DNA of 44,399 nt from Alphaproteobacteria bacterium (GCA_026126215.1 JAHCJQ010000017.1:1-44399), one strand, 5' to 3'; counted from the first letter of the stretch, positions 1 to 10,335 are shown. Program-made: numbers and translations. The notes: generated from the sequence alone by a model not told the origin.

Positions 1-91
1 ACTCGAACAGGAAATCGCCCTGCAGCATGAGGAGGCGGACGGGCTGGAAGGCCGAGCGGCCGCGGATTGATTTCGGGGCGGCGCACCCTTG
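1..91. other. Window edge, no firm gene
   Basis: This short edge segment lies beyond the fic stop codon. The plus strand can be read as the last 22 codons of an open frame ending in TGA at 68-70. The minus strand also stays open and could be the start of a gene running off the window (an ATG near position 28, without a visible ribosome binding site). Neither reading can be supported further. Confidence 0.2.
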
Positions 92-1216
92 TCAGGCTCC
101 GCCACGCTCCGTAAGCGAGTAGGCCGTACTCCGGCCACCACCGGGCTCGCGCGCGAGGATGCCGCGGCCGACAAGATCGGTGATGTCGCGCAGCGCCGTG
201 TCCTGCGAGGATCTGGTGAGCATTGCCCATTTGGAAGTTGTGAGCCTGCCCTCGAATCCGTCGAGCAGGCGATTGATCATGTCGCGCTGGCGCTGGTTGA
301 GGCTCTGGCCCCTGATCGCCTCCCAGAACCGCGCCTTGCGAAGCACGCTCGCCAAGGTCTGCTCGGCGCCGGCGATGGCCTGGTCGAGGCAGTCCAGAAA
401 CCAGTCCAGCCATGCCGTTATGTCGAGGTCGCCTTTCTGCGTCGCTTCAAGCATATCGTAATAGGCTTTTCGGCTGGTGCGGATCTGCGCCGACATGCTG
501 TAGAAGCGCCGCGGGCTCTGCTCCGAACGGGCCAGCGACATGTCGGCGATGGCCCGTGCGATGCGGCCGTTGCCGTCGTCAAACGGGTGGATCGTGACGA
601 ACCACAGATGCGCCAACGCCGCCTTGAGCACCGGATCGAGCACGTCCTGCATCTCGAACCATTTCAGGAAGTCGGCCATTTCCTTCTCGAGCCGTCTCGC
701 GGCCGGCGCTTCGTAATGGATGCGCGCGCGGCCGAGCGGACCGGAAACGACCTGCATTGGCCCGCTTGCATCATCGCGCCAGGCGCCGACGACGATCCTT
801 GCCATGCCGCTTCTGCCGGTCGAGAAAAGAGCGGCATGCCATGCGAACAGCCGTTCGTCCGTCAGCGGTTCGGCGAATTTCTGGGTGGCGTCCAGCATCA
901 TCTCGACCACGCCCTCGACATTGCGCTCGGAGGCCGTCAGGCCGCCGATATCGAGGCCGAGTCGCCGCGCGATCGAAGAGCGCACCTGGATGCGGTCGAG
1001 GATTTCGCCCTCGATCTCGCTCGACTTGAGAACATCCTCGGTCAGGGTGGCAAGGACCGCCTCCGCGCGCAGCGGGAAGCACAATGTCTCCATCTGCCCT
1101 ATCAGGCGGCCTTGCCGATGGCGGACCGCCGCGAGACGATGGCCGATCAGCCTCTCGTCCCACCGGAACTTCGGCCAGTCGTCACGCTCGTGGATGTAGA
1201 TCGGCAATCTCCGCAC
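92..1216 (-). CDS. Fic family AMPylase-like protein with N-terminal DUF4172 region
   Basis: Fic proteins usually transfer AMP from ATP to a hydroxyl group on a target protein. The core motif HPFDDGNGRIAR lies at residues 210-221 and supplies the catalytic His and the phosphate-binding GNGR loop. An SSEIEG stretch at residues 65-70 fits the (S/T)xxxE(G/N) inhibitory helix of N-terminally autoinhibited (class II) Fic proteins. The N-terminus (YIHERDDWPKFRWD) resembles the DUF4172 region of Fic proteins that also carry a C-terminal winged-helix-like part, here roughly residues 300-374. The listed start is a GTG that abuts AGGAG with no spacing; an in-frame TTG at 1207, eight bases beyond that AGGAG, is at least as likely. 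The gene is alone on its strand and has no visible Fic antitoxin partner. Its target is unknown. The leader carries inverted repeats that may serve autoregulation. Confidence 0.88.
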   Translation of the reverse strand: MRRLPIYIHERDDWPKFRWDERLIGHRLAAVRHRQGRLIGQMETLCFPLRAEAVLATLTEDVLKSSEIEGEILDRIQVRSSIARRLGLDIGGLTASERNVEGVVEMMLDATQKFAEPLTDERLFAWHAALFSTGRSGMARIVVGAWRDDASGPMQVVSGPLGRARIHYEAPAARRLEKEMADFLKWFEMQDVLDPVLKAALAHLWFVTIHPFDDGNGRIARAIADMSLARSEQSPRRFYSMSAQIRTSRKAYYDMLEATQKGDLDITAWLDWFLDCLDQAIAGAEQTLASVLRKARFWEAIRGQSLNQRQRDMINRLLDGFEGRLTTSKWAMLTRSSQDTALRDITDLVGRGILAREPGGGRSTAYSLTERGGA

Positions 1217-1230
1217 TCCTTGCGGAGATT
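1206..1230 (-). promoter_or_regulatory. Perfect inverted repeat with the fic ribosome binding site in its loop
   Basis: On the fic-coding strand AATCTCCGCA is followed by AGGAG and then TGCGGAGATT, a perfect 10-bp stem with a 5-base loop. The loop is exactly the Shine-Dalgarno-like sequence and the stem covers the start codon. This can be a dimeric operator, an RNA hairpin controlling translation, or both. Confidence 0.6.
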
Positions 1231-1239
1231 ATGCCTGGC

Positions 1240-1286
1240 ATTCGCCGCAGGTTTCAATCGTAATCTCCGCAGAACCTGCGGTGAAT
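1240..1286. repeat. Second inverted repeat in the fic-tag intergenic region
   Basis: ATTCGCCGCAGGTT at 1240-1253 and AACCTGCGGTGAAT at 1273-1286 are inverted copies with one mismatch in 14. Between them AATCTCCGCA (1262-1271) recurs, identical to the arm at 1206-1215. The shared CCGCA/TGCGG core suggests several binding sites for one regulator, possibly the C-terminal helix-turn-helix part of the Fic protein. Confidence 0.45.
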
Positions 1287-1307
1287 ATCCCGAGGCGGAT
1301 GCAACCC

Positions 1308-1336
1308 TTGAATTCTGAAGACGCCTTCTGTAATTT
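1308..1336 (+). promoter_or_regulatory. Candidate promoter for tag
   Basis: TTGAAT at 1308-1313 and TAATTT at 1331-1336 are separated by 17 bp and lie 30 bp before the tag start. The match to the -35/-10 consensus is moderate. Confidence 0.35.
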
Positions 1337-1365
1337 GGCCGAAACAAACAGGGAACATTCGTTAA

Positions 1366-1956
1366 ATGATGGAGACCGCATTTGCGCCGGACGGGCGCCC
1401 GCGCTGCGGCTGGGTCGGGGTCAAGGACCCGCTCTATGTCCACTACCACGATACCGAATGGGGCGTGCCCGAATGGGACGACCGGGCGCTGTTCGAGAAG
1501 CTGCTGCTCGACGGCTTCCAGGCCGGCCTTTCCTGGATCACCATCCTGCGCAAGCGCGACAATTTCCGCCGCGCTTTCGACGGCTTCGCGCCGGAGCGCA
1601 TGGCCCGCTACCGGGATGCCCGGCTCGAGAAGCTGATGCAGGACCCGGGCATCGTGCGCAACCGCGCCAAGATCGAGGGCGCGCGCGCCAATGCCCGCGC
1701 CTATCTGGAGATCATGGCGCGGGACGGCTCCTTCTCCCGCTTCCTCTGGCGCTTCGTCGATGGCAGGCCGAAGGTCAACCGCTGGCGCGAGATGCGCCAG
1801 GTTCCGACCGACACGGTGGAGAGCCAGGCCATGTCGAAGGCGCTGCGCCAGGCCGGCTTCACCTTCGTCGGTCCGACCATCACCTATGCCTTCATGCAGG
1901 CGGTCGGCATGGTCAACGACCACCTCGTCACCTGCTTCCGCCACGGCGAGGTGTGA
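1366..1956 (+). CDS. tag: DNA-3-methyladenine glycosylase I
   Basis: Base-excision repair enzyme that removes 3-methyladenine from alkylated DNA. The 196-residue length matches the family. The opening RCGW, the HYHDTEWGVP stretch near residue 27 and the closing H186-x3-C190 are the Cys/His zinc ligands and active-site region conserved in Tag proteins. The central ISWIT-like stretch (GLSWITIL) is also typical. Two ATG codons in a row (1366 and 1369) can both serve as start. The gene stands divergent from fic and convergent with a lipoprotein gene, so it is probably transcribed alone. Confidence 0.95.
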   Translation: MMETAFAPDGRPRCGWVGVKDPLYVHYHDTEWGVPEWDDRALFEKLLLDGFQAGLSWITILRKRDNFRRAFDGFAPERMARYRDARLEKLMQDPGIVRNRAKIEGARANARAYLEIMARDGSFSRFLWRFVDGRPKVNRWREMRQVPTDTVESQAMSKALRQAGFTFVGPTITYAFMQAVGMVNDHLVTCFRHGEV

Positions 1957-1978
1957 GGCGGGCCGGCGAAAGCCCGCC
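1957..1978. terminator. Terminator-like hairpin between tag and the lipoprotein gene
   Basis: GGCGGGC (1957-1963) pairs with GCCCGCC (1972-1978) around an 8-base loop, directly after the tag stop codon and just before the end of the convergent gene. There is no T-run on either side, so its role as a two-way terminator is inferred from position. Confidence 0.45.
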
Positions 1979-1983
1979 CGGCG

Positions 1984-2589
1984 TCAGTTCAGCGGCTGCA
2001 CCGACACGGCGCGGCTCGGCCCCGCCGGCGCCGGCAGGCCGGAGGGCAGCCGCTCGCCGCTCCCGGCCGGGCGCTGCGCCGCCGGCGCCGTGGCGCCAAG
2101 TGGCTGGGGTCCGGATGGCTGGGCGTCGTAGGGCTGGGCCAGCGGCGCGGCGCGCGAAGGCGCCGGCTGCAGCGCGGCGCCGGTCTGCGGCGCCACCACC
2201 ATCTCCACGACCGAGCCATAGAGACGGCCGCGGCGAATCTGCACGGTGGCGACCCGGCCCTGACGCTGGAAGGTGAGGACGCTGACGTTGGCGCGGAAAA
2301 CCGAGAGTTCCTGCCAGCCGAAGCCCGGCATCTCGCGGCGGATATATTCCAGCATGTCGTCGGCGTTGGAATTGATGTCGTAGACGATCTTGCCGGTCCA
2401 GCGGTCGGCCTCGCCGAGGACCACCGTTTCCTTGGCATCCAGGCTGTAGCCGCGCGGCAGCGGCAGGTCGGTCAGACCGGCCAGTTTATGCTGGGCCGAG
2501 GCCTCCTCGCCGGTCGAGGCACAGCCCGCCAGAGAAAAGGCGACAAGAAGCGCCAGGAAAGGCGCCAGGGTTCGGGACAGGATCGGCAT
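1984..2589 (-). CDS. Lipoprotein of unknown function
   Basis: A 201-residue protein with a lipoprotein signal peptide: hydrophobic residues 8-21 and the lipobox LAGC with the lipidated Cys at 23. The mature part (about residues 30-140) mixes charged and hydrophobic residues and reads as a compact alpha/beta domain (ADRWTGKIVYDINSNADD, then RRGRLYGSVVEMVV). About 60 Pro/Ala/Gln-rich residues follow and look disordered. I chose the ATG at 2589 because GAGGT precedes it and the signal peptide starts there. It lies 58 bp downstream of thyX on the same strand and may share its transcript. I do not recognise a family; a cell-envelope location is inferred from the signal peptide. Confidence 0.8.
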   Translation of the reverse strand: MPILSRTLAPFLALLVAFSLAGCASTGEEASAQHKLAGLTDLPLPRGYSLDAKETVVLGEADRWTGKIVYDINSNADDMLEYIRREMPGFGWQELSVFRANVSVLTFQRQGRVATVQIRRGRLYGSVVEMVVAPQTGAALQPAPSRAAPLAQPYDAQPSGPQPLGATAPAAQRPAGSGERLPSGLPAPAGPSRAVSVQPLN

Positions 2590-2647
2590 CTGCACTACCT
2601 CAAGACTCGGTTGCGTCGGTTCCCCCACCCCCGCACGAATCGGCACT

Positions 2648-3595
2648 TTACGCCGATTCGCGACCAAGCACCGTCATCAATTCGCGCCATTCGCGCGGGC
2701 TGATGCCGCTTTCCTCGCGGCTCACGTGCTCGCCCGCCAGCAGGCGCCGCACCACGGCGAGCGCGCTCGCCGAAAGCTGCGCGCCGCCCATGCGGTATTC
2801 CATGAAGGCGGCGTGGGTGAGCGGCACCCAGCGCGCCAGGATATCCAGCATGGCATCGGCATAGACGCGGATCTCGTACTGCGCGTGCGGATCGGCGCGC
2901 AGGCTGACGAAATGCAGCAGGTTGTGCAGGTTCGTCTTCCAGTACCATTGCGTATAGAAGTTGAGCGAAAGGTTCATGCGCGCCAGTTCCCGAGCCAGGC
3001 CCTTGCGCTCCGGATCGCCGGCGGCCTTTGCCTCGCCCTCGCCCTCGTTCAGCATCCAGGCATAATCGGCGTATGCCTGTTCGGAATCGCGGCGCAGCAG
3101 TTCGAGCACGCGTTCCGCCTCCGCGCCTTCGAGGATCTCGCCGCGCCCCTGGCGGTTTGCCGCCGACTGGGCGGCGAGCTGGTCGGGTGCCGGGATGTAG
3201 AATTCCTTGTCGAGGATCGAATAGCGCGCCGAATATTCGTTCACGTTGGCGGTGCGATGGCGAATCCATTGCCGGGCCACGAAGATCGGCAGTTTCACGT
3301 GAAACTTGATCTCGCACATCTCGAAGGGCGTCGTGTGGCGGTGGCGCATCAGGTAGTTGATCAGGCCGCGATCCTCGCTGACCCGGCGCGTGCCGCGCCC
3401 GTAGGAGACGCGCGCCGCCTGCACCACCGCGCCGTCGTCGCCCATATAGTCGATCACCCGCAGGAAACCATGGTCGAGCAGACGCACCGGCTCGTAGAGG
3501 ATCTCCTCCAGCGCCGGCACGCTGGCGCGCCGCGTCTCGCTGCGGGCGGCCCGCAAATCGGCGATTTCGCCGGCTTCCTTGTCGCTGATCGTCAT
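2648..3595 (-). CDS. thyX: Flavin-dependent thymidylate synthase
   Basis: Makes dTMP from dUMP using methylene-tetrahydrofolate as carbon donor and FADH2/NADPH as reductant, in place of ThyA. The ThyX signature RHRx7S is present at residues 112-122 ([11 protein letters not shown]), followed by [16 protein letters not shown] around residues 81-92 is another conserved ThyX stretch. The start at 3595 (MTISDK) is chosen because the frame upstream runs through the divergent tmRNA gene. The resulting 315 residues fit alphaproteobacterial members. No thyA is in the window. Confidence 0.95.
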   Translation of the reverse strand: MTISDKEAGEIADLRAARSETRRASVPALEEILYEPVRLLDHGFLRVIDYMGDDGAVVQAARVSYGRGTRRVSEDRGLINYLMRHRHTTPFEMCEIKFHVKLPIFVARQWIRHRTANVNEYSARYSILDKEFYIPAPDQLAAQSAANRQGRGEILEGAEAERVLELLRRDSEQAYADYAWMLNEGEGEAKAAGDPERKGLARELARMNLSLNFYTQWYWKTNLHNLLHFVSLRADPHAQYEIRVYADAMLDILARWVPLTHAAFMEYRMGGAQLSASALAVVRRLLAGEHVSREESGISPREWRELMTVLGRESA

Positions 3596-3644
3596 GCGCC
3601 GGTTATTGCTGGATTCGAGGTTCCGGTCCAGCGCGGAAGGTCCC

Positions 3645-3673
3645 TTCAAAAAGCGGGGCCGACCCCCTATATT
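3645..3673 (+). promoter_or_regulatory. Candidate ssrA promoter
   Basis: TTCAAA (3645-3650) and TATATT (3668-3673) are 17 bp apart, just before the predicted 5' part of the tmRNA gene. Each hexamer departs from the sigma-70 consensus at one or two positions. Confidence 0.5.
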
Positions 3674-3679
3674 GAAGGA

Positions 3680-4010
3680 GCCGGGTAACCGGCTATGGCG
3701 ATAAACGCCGTTCGGAATAGGCGTTGCGGACCCGGGGGCAGAGCCCGGCGCCTCCACCAGGAACGCGGCAGGCCGCAGGAAGACATGCGGCGGCCGCGCT
3801 GCTGATGGGGGCGAATCAGGATCGACGTGCGCAGTAAAGGATCGGTTTTCGCCCGGCATGATACCGCCGTTATCGGGTCAAAAACACAAATGCCAACGAT
3901 AACACCGTTGACATGAAGGCGGCTGCCTAACTAGCAGCCTAATTCGGGGTTCGGCGGGGCACCTGGCAACAGAAGCCCCGCCACTGATCTTCGCAAGCCA
4001 TCCCGACCCA
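3680..4010 (+). ncRNA. ssrA: tmRNA, alphaproteobacterial two-piece (permuted) type
   Basis: Rescues stalled ribosomes and tags the unfinished peptide for proteolysis. The gene is permuted: the acceptor piece comes first and ends in a T-arm-like region and ...GCGCCTCCACCA at 3748-3759; the coding piece starts with GGGGGCG at 3807. CGCCTCC (3749-3755) and GGGGGCG (3807-3813) pair over seven bases, including one G-U, to rebuild the tRNA-like acceptor stem. The 47 bases between them would be excised. The tag frame at 3892-3930 reads ANDNTVDMKAAA then TAA, with GCC as resume codon after the first Ala of the ANDN signature. GGCGGGGC/GCCCCGCC (3953-3960 and 3975-3982) forms a pseudoknot-type stem, and ATGGC/GCCAT near 3694 and 3999 would join the two pieces. 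The outer ends are approximate. Confidence 0.93.
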
Positions 4011-4020
4011 TGCCGGTCAC

Positions 4021-4056
4021 GCCCGCGGCGGCACCATGATTGCTGGCCGCGCGGGC
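4021..4056 (+). terminator. GC-rich hairpin between ssrA and sspB
   Basis: GCCCGCG at 4021-4027 pairs with CGCGGGC at 4050-4056. It follows the tmRNA 3' end and precedes the sspB start by 19 bases. There is no T-run. It could end ssrA transcription or be a processing stem, or sit in the sspB leader. Confidence 0.35.
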
Positions 4057-4075
4057 GCGCGATAGGATGATCGCG

Positions 4076-4585
4076 ATGAGCACCGACTACATGAACTACT
4101 CGAAGATGGTGGAGGACGCGCTCCGCCTGGTGGCGCGCGAGGCGCTGGAGCGCGTCGCCGCGCTCGGCCTGCCCGGCAACCACCATTTCTACATTTCCTT
4201 CCGCACCGCCGCGCCTGGCGTGCAGATTCCGGCCTATCTGCGCGAACGCTACCCGGACGAAATGACCATCGTCCTGCAGCACCAGTTCCACGGGCTCGAG
4301 GTCGGGGCGGAGGATTTTTCCGTCACCCTTTCCTTCAACCGCACGCCGGAGCGGCTGACCATTCCCTATGCCGCGATGACTTCCTTCGCCGATCCCAGCG
4401 TGCAGTTCGGCCTGCAGTTCCGCGCGCCCGACCCGGCGGCGGCCGCACAGCGCCCGGCCGGACTGGCCGCCGTGCCCGCCCCCGCCACGCCGGCGCCGCC
4501 CGCCGACGGCCCGGTGGAGAACAAGGATGCGCGCGAGCGCAAGGGCGGCGAGGTGGTCACGCTCGACGCCTTCCGCAAGAAATGA
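4076..4585 (+). CDS. sspB: SspB-type adaptor for ClpXP (alpha subfamily)
   Basis: Dimeric adaptor that binds the tmRNA-encoded tag and tethers tagged proteins to the ClpX unfoldase. The N-terminal stretch [14 protein letters not shown], the core HHFYISFRT, then [17 protein letters not shown] and the VQFGLQF stretch are hallmarks of the alphaproteobacterial SspB family. A Pro/Ala-rich linker (about residues 120-150) leads to a conserved C-terminal peptide, [10 protein letters not shown], in the position of the ClpX-binding tail. The ATG at 4076 has AGGA eight bases ahead and matches the usual family N-terminus; two upstream in-frame ATGs are less likely. It lies directly after ssrA, whose product it recognises. 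Confidence 0.93.
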   Translation: MSTDYMNYSKMVEDALRLVAREALERVAALGLPGNHHFYISFRTAAPGVQIPAYLRERYPDEMTIVLQHQFHGLEVGAEDFSVTLSFNRTPERLTIPYAAMTSFADPSVQFGLQFRAPDPAAAAQRPAGLAAVPAPATPAPPADGPVENKDARERKGGEVVTLDAFRKK

Positions 4586-4588
4586 GCC

Positions 4589-4603
4589 CGGGCGGCGCGC
4601 CCG
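4589..4603 (+). terminator. Short GC hairpin after sspB
   Basis: CGGGCG and CGCCCG form a 6-bp stem with a 3-base loop three bases after the sspB stop. A short C/T-rich stretch follows rather than a T-run. It may partly separate sspB from the fumarase gene. Confidence 0.3.
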
Positions 4604-4650
4604 CCCTTCCGTCCCTCCCGCAAGACAGACAGAGCGACAGAGGATTCCGC

Positions 4651-6267
<1,617 letters not shown>

Positions 6268-6297
6268 GCACGTCCGGTTTCATGCTAGGATCGCGGC

Positions 6298-7698
<1,401 letters not shown>

Positions 7699-7741
7699 TC
7701 CGGACGGAAAGCATGGCCCCGGCAAGATAAAGGGAGGCGTC

Positions 7742-8017
7742 ATGCCCACGGTCGTCAGAAAGCGCTCGGTGGTCGTCGCGGGCCACCGGACCAGCGTCTC
7801 TCTCGAATCCGCCTTCTGGGAGGCGCTGCGCGAGATCGCCCTCGCCGAGGGCAAGACACTGAACCAGATGGTGAGCGATATCGACCGCGAGCGGACCGGC
7901 AATCTCTCCTCGGCGATCCGCGTCTTCGTGCTGCGCTACGTGCAAGGCGCGCAGGCGGCGAAGCAGGAACCGGGACGGCCCGCCGCCGCCGATGGCGGCG
8001 AGGGGGCGGCGCCCTGA
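7742..8017 (+). CDS. RHH_4-type ribbon-helix-helix protein
   Basis: A 91-residue protein whose segment KRSVVVAGHRTSVSLE followed by FWEALREIAL and TLNQMVSDID matches the RHH_4 (PF13467) family, which has a beta strand followed by two helices like small DNA-binding repressors. ATG at 7742 follows GGGAGG with good spacing. It lies 43 bp after fumC, consistent with cotranscription. Its DNA target is unknown. The last 20 residues are low-complexity Ala/Gly-rich. Confidence 0.85.
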   Translation: MPTVVRKRSVVVAGHRTSVSLESAFWEALREIALAEGKTLNQMVSDIDRERTGNLSSAIRVFVLRYVQGAQAAKQEPGRPAAADGGEGAAP

Positions 8018-8028
8018 AAGCAGGGCGC
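8009..8028 (+). terminator. Hairpin spanning the stop codon of the RHH_4 gene
   Basis: GCGCCCT (8009-8015) pairs with AGGGCGC (8022-8028) around GAAAGC. There is no T-run. Position suggests transcript end or stabilisation for the fum-RHH unit. Confidence 0.4.
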
Positions 8029-8035
8029 AGACGGC

Positions 8036-8064
8036 TTCCAACCCGAAGGATCATGTTCTAGACT
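8036..8064 (+). promoter_or_regulatory. Candidate promoter for the DUF4169 gene
   Basis: TTCCAA (8036-8041) and TAGACT (8059-8064) are 17 bp apart and 33 bp before the ATG, after the preceding hairpin. The match is moderate. Confidence 0.3.
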
Positions 8065-8097
8065 TTTGCCCGATCGGGGGGCCTGGAACGAAAGACC

Positions 8098-8301
8098 ATG
8101 GGCGACGTCGTCAACCTGAACCAGTTCCGCAAGCGTCGCGCGCGCGACGAGGCGGAACGGCGCGCGTCGGAGAACCGCACGCGGCACGGGCGTTCGAAAG
8201 CGGAGCGGCGCATCGCCACCACCGAGAAGGCGCGCGAGGACAAGGCGCTGGACGGACGGCGGATCTCGCCCGAGCCGCCTGACGAGACGCAGGACGACTG
8301 A
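8098..8301 (+). CDS. DUF4169 family small protein
   Basis: A 67-residue, very basic and hydrophilic protein with the features of DUF4169: an N-terminal VVNLNQFRKRRARDEAERR, an RxxHGRSKAER stretch and an ALDGRR motif near the end. It is predicted to be a single charged helix without a membrane segment or signal peptide. No molecular function is known for the family. Its opening VVNLNQFRK resembles the C-terminal peptide of SspB (VVTLDAFRK) encoded about 3.5 kb upstream, which may be meaningful or chance. The ATG is at a conventional distance from AACGAAAGA. Confidence 0.82.
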   Translation: MGDVVNLNQFRKRRARDEAERRASENRTRHGRSKAERRIATTEKAREDKALDGRRISPEPPDETQDD

Positions 8302-8307
8302 ACATGC

Positions 8308-8325
8308 GGCCGGCGCCCGCCGGCC
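8308..8325 (+). terminator. Hairpin after the DUF4169 gene
   Basis: GGCCGGC (8308-8314) and GCCGGCC (8319-8325) form a 7-bp stem with a 4-base loop six bases after the stop codon. A short CGTTTCGT follows. It separates the small gene from the acetolactate synthase gene. Confidence 0.45.
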
Positions 8326-8386
8326 AGGTGCCCGTTTCGTGACCGGCCTCCCCCGAAGGCGATGCGACCAATGCGAGGGAGGAACC

Positions 8387-10069
8387 GTGAGCGTCAAGGA
8401 AATTAAGGCATCCGACCTGTTCGTCCGCTGCCTGGAAGAGGAAGGCGTCGAATACATCTTCGGCCTCCCCGGCGAAGAGAATGCCGATCTCGTCATGTCG
8501 CTGCGCGGCAGCAGGATCAAGTTCGTGCTCTGCCGCCATGAACAGGCGGCCGCCTTCATGGCCGATGTCTATGGCCGTCTCACCGGCAAGGCCGGCGTCT
8601 GTCTCGGCACGCTGGGGCCCGGCGCCACCAATCTCGTCACCGGCGTCGCCGACGCCAACATGGACCGCGCGCCGCTGGTGGCGCTGATCGGGCAGGCCGA
8701 CACGCGGCGCCTGCACAAGGAGAGCCACCAGAACATGGATGCCATCGCCATGTACCGGCCGATCACCAAGTGGGCGCAGACCATCACCCATCCGGGCAAC
8801 ATTCCGGAAGTGGTGCGCAAGGCTTTCAAGCTGGCGGAGGCCGAGAAACCCGGCGCCACCGTGATCGAGCTGCCCGAGGATCTCGCCAAGCATCCGGTCA
8901 AGGCGGCGCCGATGGCGGCGATGCGGACGCGCCGCCCGGCCGCCGATCACAAGGCGGTCCGCCTGGCCGTCGACATCATCGCCAAGGCGAAGAATCCGAT
9001 GATCCTCGCCGGCAACGGCGCGGTCAGGAAGCGCGCTTCCAAGCAGCTCCGCCGCCTCGCGCGCAAGACGGGCATTCCAGTCATCAACACCTTCATGGGC
9101 AAGGGCGCGGTGGCGCGCTCCGACCGGCACTGCCTGTTCACCATCGGGCTGCAAGCCAAGGACTACGCCAACCACGCCATCGACCGCGCCGACGTGGTGA
9201 TCGCGGTCGGTTACGACCTGGTCGAATACAGTCCCGGCGCCTGGAACAAGACGCCGGAGAACAAGAAGATCGTGCATATCGACTTCTGGCCGGCGGAGGT
9301 GGACAGTGCCTACCCCGTCGCCGTCGACGTCGCCGGCGATGTCGCCGACGCGCTCTGGCAGATCAACGAGGAGATCAACCGCCGCTTCGCGCAGAAGGGC
9401 AAGCTGCCGCTCTTTCGCATCGGCAACTGGTCGAAGCTGCGCCAGAAGATCGAGGACGATTTCGCCATGGAGAAGGACGACCGCTCCTTCCCGATGAAGC
9501 CGCAGAAGATCCTCTACGACCTGCGCCAGGTGATGGGGCCCGAGGACATCCTGCTGTCCGATGTCGGCGCGCACAAGATGTGGGTCTCGCGCTACTGGCA
9601 GTGCGAGGAGCCCAATACCTGCATGATCTCCAACGGCTTCTGCTCCATGGGCTTCGCCCTGCCCGGCTCGATCGGCGCCAAGGCGGCCTATCCGGACCGG
9701 CGCGTGCTCTCGATCAACGGCGATGCCGGCTTCCTGATGAACGTGCAGGACCTGGAAACGGCCGCGCGCCTCGGCCAGAACATCGTCGCCATGGTCTGGT
9801 GCGACGGCGAATATGGCCTGATCAAGTGGAAGCAGCAGAACAACTTCGCCGGCCAGCATTCCGACCTGAAGTTCAACAACCCCGACTTCGAGCATCTGGC
9901 GAAGGCCTTCGGCATCTGGGGCAAGACGATCCGCAAGCCCGAGGACCTGGTGCCCGCGCTCAAGCGCGCCTTCCAGCAGAACGGCCCGGCCATCATCGCC
10001 GTGCCGGTCGATTACAGCGAGAATGTCAAGCTGACGAGGCGTCTCGGCGAGTTGCAGCTCACGATCTGA
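8387..10069 (+). CDS. alsS: Acetolactate synthase large subunit, catabolic AlsS-like
   Basis: Thiamine-diphosphate enzyme condensing two pyruvates to acetolactate. The activating Glu is Glu52 in CRHEQAAAFMAD; GTLGPGATN follows near residue 83. The ThDP/Mg region is NGDAGFLMNVQDLET near residue 444, ending in EYGLIKWKQ, a pattern closer to catabolic AlsS than to biosynthetic IlvB. GTG at 8387 is chosen because GAGGGAGGAACC stands before it; a GTG at 8339 lacks a ribosome binding site. The 560-residue length is usual. No regulatory small subunit (ilvH/ilvN) and no acetolactate decarboxylase gene lies beside it, so whether it serves acetoin formation, valine synthesis or another ThDP reaction cannot be told from context. 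Confidence 0.85.
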   Translation: MSVKEIKASDLFVRCLEEEGVEYIFGLPGEENADLVMSLRGSRIKFVLCRHEQAAAFMADVYGRLTGKAGVCLGTLGPGATNLVTGVADANMDRAPLVALIGQADTRRLHKESHQNMDAIAMYRPITKWAQTITHPGNIPEVVRKAFKLAEAEKPGATVIELPEDLAKHPVKAAPMAAMRTRRPAADHKAVRLAVDIIAKAKNPMILAGNGAVRKRASKQLRRLARKTGIPVINTFMGKGAVARSDRHCLFTIGLQAKDYANHAIDRADVVIAVGYDLVEYSPGAWNKTPENKKIVHIDFWPAEVDSAYPVAVDVAGDVADALWQINEEINRRFAQKGKLPLFRIGNWSKLRQKIEDDFAMEKDDRSFPMKPQKILYDLRQVMGPEDILLSDVGAHKMWVSRYWQCEEPNTCMISNGFCSMGFALPGSIGAKAAYPDRRVLSINGDAGFLMNVQDLETAARLGQNIVAMVWCDGEYGLIKWKQQNNFAGQHSDLKFNNPDFEHLAKAFGIWGKTIRKPEDLVPALKRAFQQNGPAIIAVPVDYSENVKLTRRLGELQLTI

Positions 10070-10077
10070 ACCGCTCC

Positions 10078-10335
10078 CCCTCACCCCGGCCCTCTCCCTC
10101 CGGGAGAGGGAGAAGAAATCAAGCCCTCTCCCACTTTGTGGGAGTGGGCGGGGTGAGGGCATCTTCCCCCTCTCCCGCAACGTGGGAGAGGGCGGGGTGA
10201 GGGCATCTTCCCCCTCTCCCGCAACGTGGGAGTGGGCGGGGTGAGGGCATCTTCCCCCTCTCCCGCAACGTGGGAGAGGGCGGGGTGAGGGCATCTTCCC
10301 CCTCTCCCGCAACGCGGGAGTGGGTTGGATGAGGG
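10078..10335. repeat. 44-bp tandem array of palindromic repeats
   Basis: Four nearly identical 44-bp units start at 10160, 10204, 10248 and 10292, preceded by a diverged fifth unit (about 10116-10159) and an inverted start (CCCTCACCCC at 10078). Each unit contains CCCTCTCCCGCAACGTGGGA, itself a palindrome, and ends GGGGTGAGGG. Units alternate between GGGAGAGGG and GGGAGTGGG on the right arm. It fills the gap between the convergent acetolactate synthase and mltG genes, where it may also end transcription. The related array at 13881-14062 shows that this is a dispersed family. It is not a CRISPR because units abut without spacers. Confidence 0.85.

Noticed and set aside
89..1318. A 409-codon plus-strand frame opposite fic
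   Set aside because: The minus strand encodes a full Fic core motif; the plus reading shows no family features.
10116..10335. Possible CRISPR array
   Set aside because: Units are directly adjacent without unique spacers, and no cas gene is present in the window.
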